20,017 bases of DNA from Chromera velia (lineage: Eukaryota; Sar; Chromeraceae): the NCBI GenBank assembly GCA_018398765.1, contig JAHBMJ010002330.1, positions 1-20,017 of the forward strand, given 5' to 3'. How positions within the stretch are numbered: position 1 is the first letter of the stretch; every line of letters starts with the position of its first letter. Under the pieces are notes generated by a model. That model had not been told where the DNA came from and did not search any database. It was given only the letters and a program-made list of their open reading frames with translations. Shown here piece after piece: positions 19,352-20,017 of this stretch. The position numbers and the translations under genes were made by a program.

Positions 19352-20017
19352 TTATGGCACTTCTTTTTCCTCTTTTTCATGATCACTTTCTTCAATGTGA
19401 ATCGAATTGATCGGTGGTGGGAGCTGCTGAGAGCTTTTTCTCTGGCTTTTCGGTTTTCTAGGAGTGGGTGCTCTTGGGCTTCTATTCGGTTGTGGAGAGA
19501 TGACAACGGAGTGAGACGGAGAACCACGCACACGTTTGCTATTGCTGTTGGTGTTGGAACCGTCCTGTTTCTGGGTAGCTAAGCATCCAGAGTTAGTAAG
19601 TTCGGCTACCCTCTATGCCGCACCAGGGCCGACAATAAGCCCCTTGTGTTGGAGGTGAATATAGAAAGGTTGGTAGCCTTCCTCACCTGGAGTGATAACT
19701 TTCTCAGGAGGGGGAAGTTTCCCGCCAACCTTGATTCTCTTCTTATGCGTCTCTGTATATGGTGCAACCACGGCTTCTGCTTCATCTTTGGTGGGGAAAA
19801 ACGTTCACACGTCAGGCTACTTCATCCCCCCTGCCCCTTCCGACGACTTTTCCTGTTTTTCTTGGAGCAGTTACACATGTTTGTCAGACGTGATCGTCAA
19901 ACCATACTGATTGATGAGGTAGGTTTGAAAAGAACTGGTTGCCGCTGCTGCATACTCACAGCCATAAATAGTTTTTCCTTCCCTCTCGGCTCCTTATATT
20001 TTCACCTGACACTGAAT
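19352..20017 (-). pseudogene. Locus B: decayed gene with YLINQYG domain, runs off the window
   Basis: On the minus strand a single frame from 20017 to a TAA at 19354-19352 is protein-like throughout but has stops at 19994-19996 (TAA), 19871-19873 (TAA), 19817-19819 (TAG), 19805-19807 (TGA) and 19613-19615 (TAG). Segments in order: EREGKTIYGCEYAAAATSSF, then YLINQYGLTITSD (codons 19921-19883), a Lys/Glu/Gly linker, FFPTKDEAEAVVAPYTETHK, KVGGKLPPPEKVITPGEEGY, FYIHLQHKGLIVGPG, a Ser/Pro/Lys-rich disordered tail and an acidic end (EESDHEKEEKEVP). All pieces share the frame, so no frameshift has occurred. The last internal stop could instead lie in a 45-nt GT...AG intron (19606-19650 region). Shared words with locus A suggest one unnamed family. 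Function unknown. Confidence 0.5.

Noticed and set aside
1-20017. Reassigned stop codons (e.g. TAA/TAG as Gln)
   Set aside because: It would explain many in-frame stops in the decayed loci, but the LMF, BTB-like and 168-aa genes have clean frames ending at TAG, TAG and TAA, and all three stop types occur in the broken loci.
1-20017. CRISPR array, tRNA, rRNA, spliced leader
   Set aside because: None of the expected repeat-spacer, cloverleaf or conserved RNA patterns was recognised; the tandem repeats here are microsatellites or the 51-bp minisatellite.

Overview
The window reads as nuclear DNA of a eukaryote. Protein-like segments join only through GT...AG introns, there are LTR (Copia) and non-LTR (LINE) retrotransposon remnants, and microsatellites are abundant. 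No bacterial-type operon, Shine-Dalgarno site, tRNA, rRNA or CRISPR array was seen. My best guess at the source is an alveolate alga of the chromerid kind. This rests on long introns packed with (CTTC)n/(CT)n/(GT)n, and on about 21 copies of GCATGC, the core of a known ApiAP2 promoter motif, where about 5 are expected. It is an inference.

Layout. Positions 1-2034 (+): 3' part of a Copia-type pol (end of integrase, reverse transcriptase, RNase H) in one frame broken only by four nonsense codons, followed by a possible LTR. Positions 2751-4124 (+): 5'-truncated LINE-type element ending in a CCHC zinc motif, a short 3' UTR and a (CATT)6 tail. Positions 4978-6487 (-): a decayed repeat-protein gene (locus A) with a basic N-terminal piece, a 17-residue repeat encoded by a 51-bp minisatellite, a poly-Lys run and a C-terminal domain. 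Positions 7539-14548 (+): a complete 12-exon gene for a lipase maturation factor (LMF/DUF1222) family membrane protein, predicted 660 aa. Positions 14549-15873: AT-rich spacer with inverted repeats and a CATT microsatellite. Positions 15874-16491 (-): intronless 205-aa protein with a weak BTB/T1-like N-terminal half. Positions 17122-18059 (+): three-exon gene for a 168-aa protein of unknown function whose last tiny exon completes a CPNCGG...H..H zinc-like tail. Positions 18060-19351: spacer with an ATTTG array and a palindrome cluster. Positions 19352-20017 (-): locus B, a decayed gene running off the window and sharing a YLxNQYGxT motif with locus A.

The LMF gene and the 168-aa gene look functional. 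They share splice habits: donors mostly of the form GTNNGT, often with C at +3, acceptors mostly CAG or TGCAG, and introns only in phase 0 or 2. The 15874-16491 gene and the 17122 gene are divergently arranged around a 630-bp spacer with three GCATGC motifs. The rest is retroelement debris and two related minus-strand loci whose reading frames are broken mostly by in-frame stops. That decay pattern and the shared unnamed domain are the least explained features of the window.
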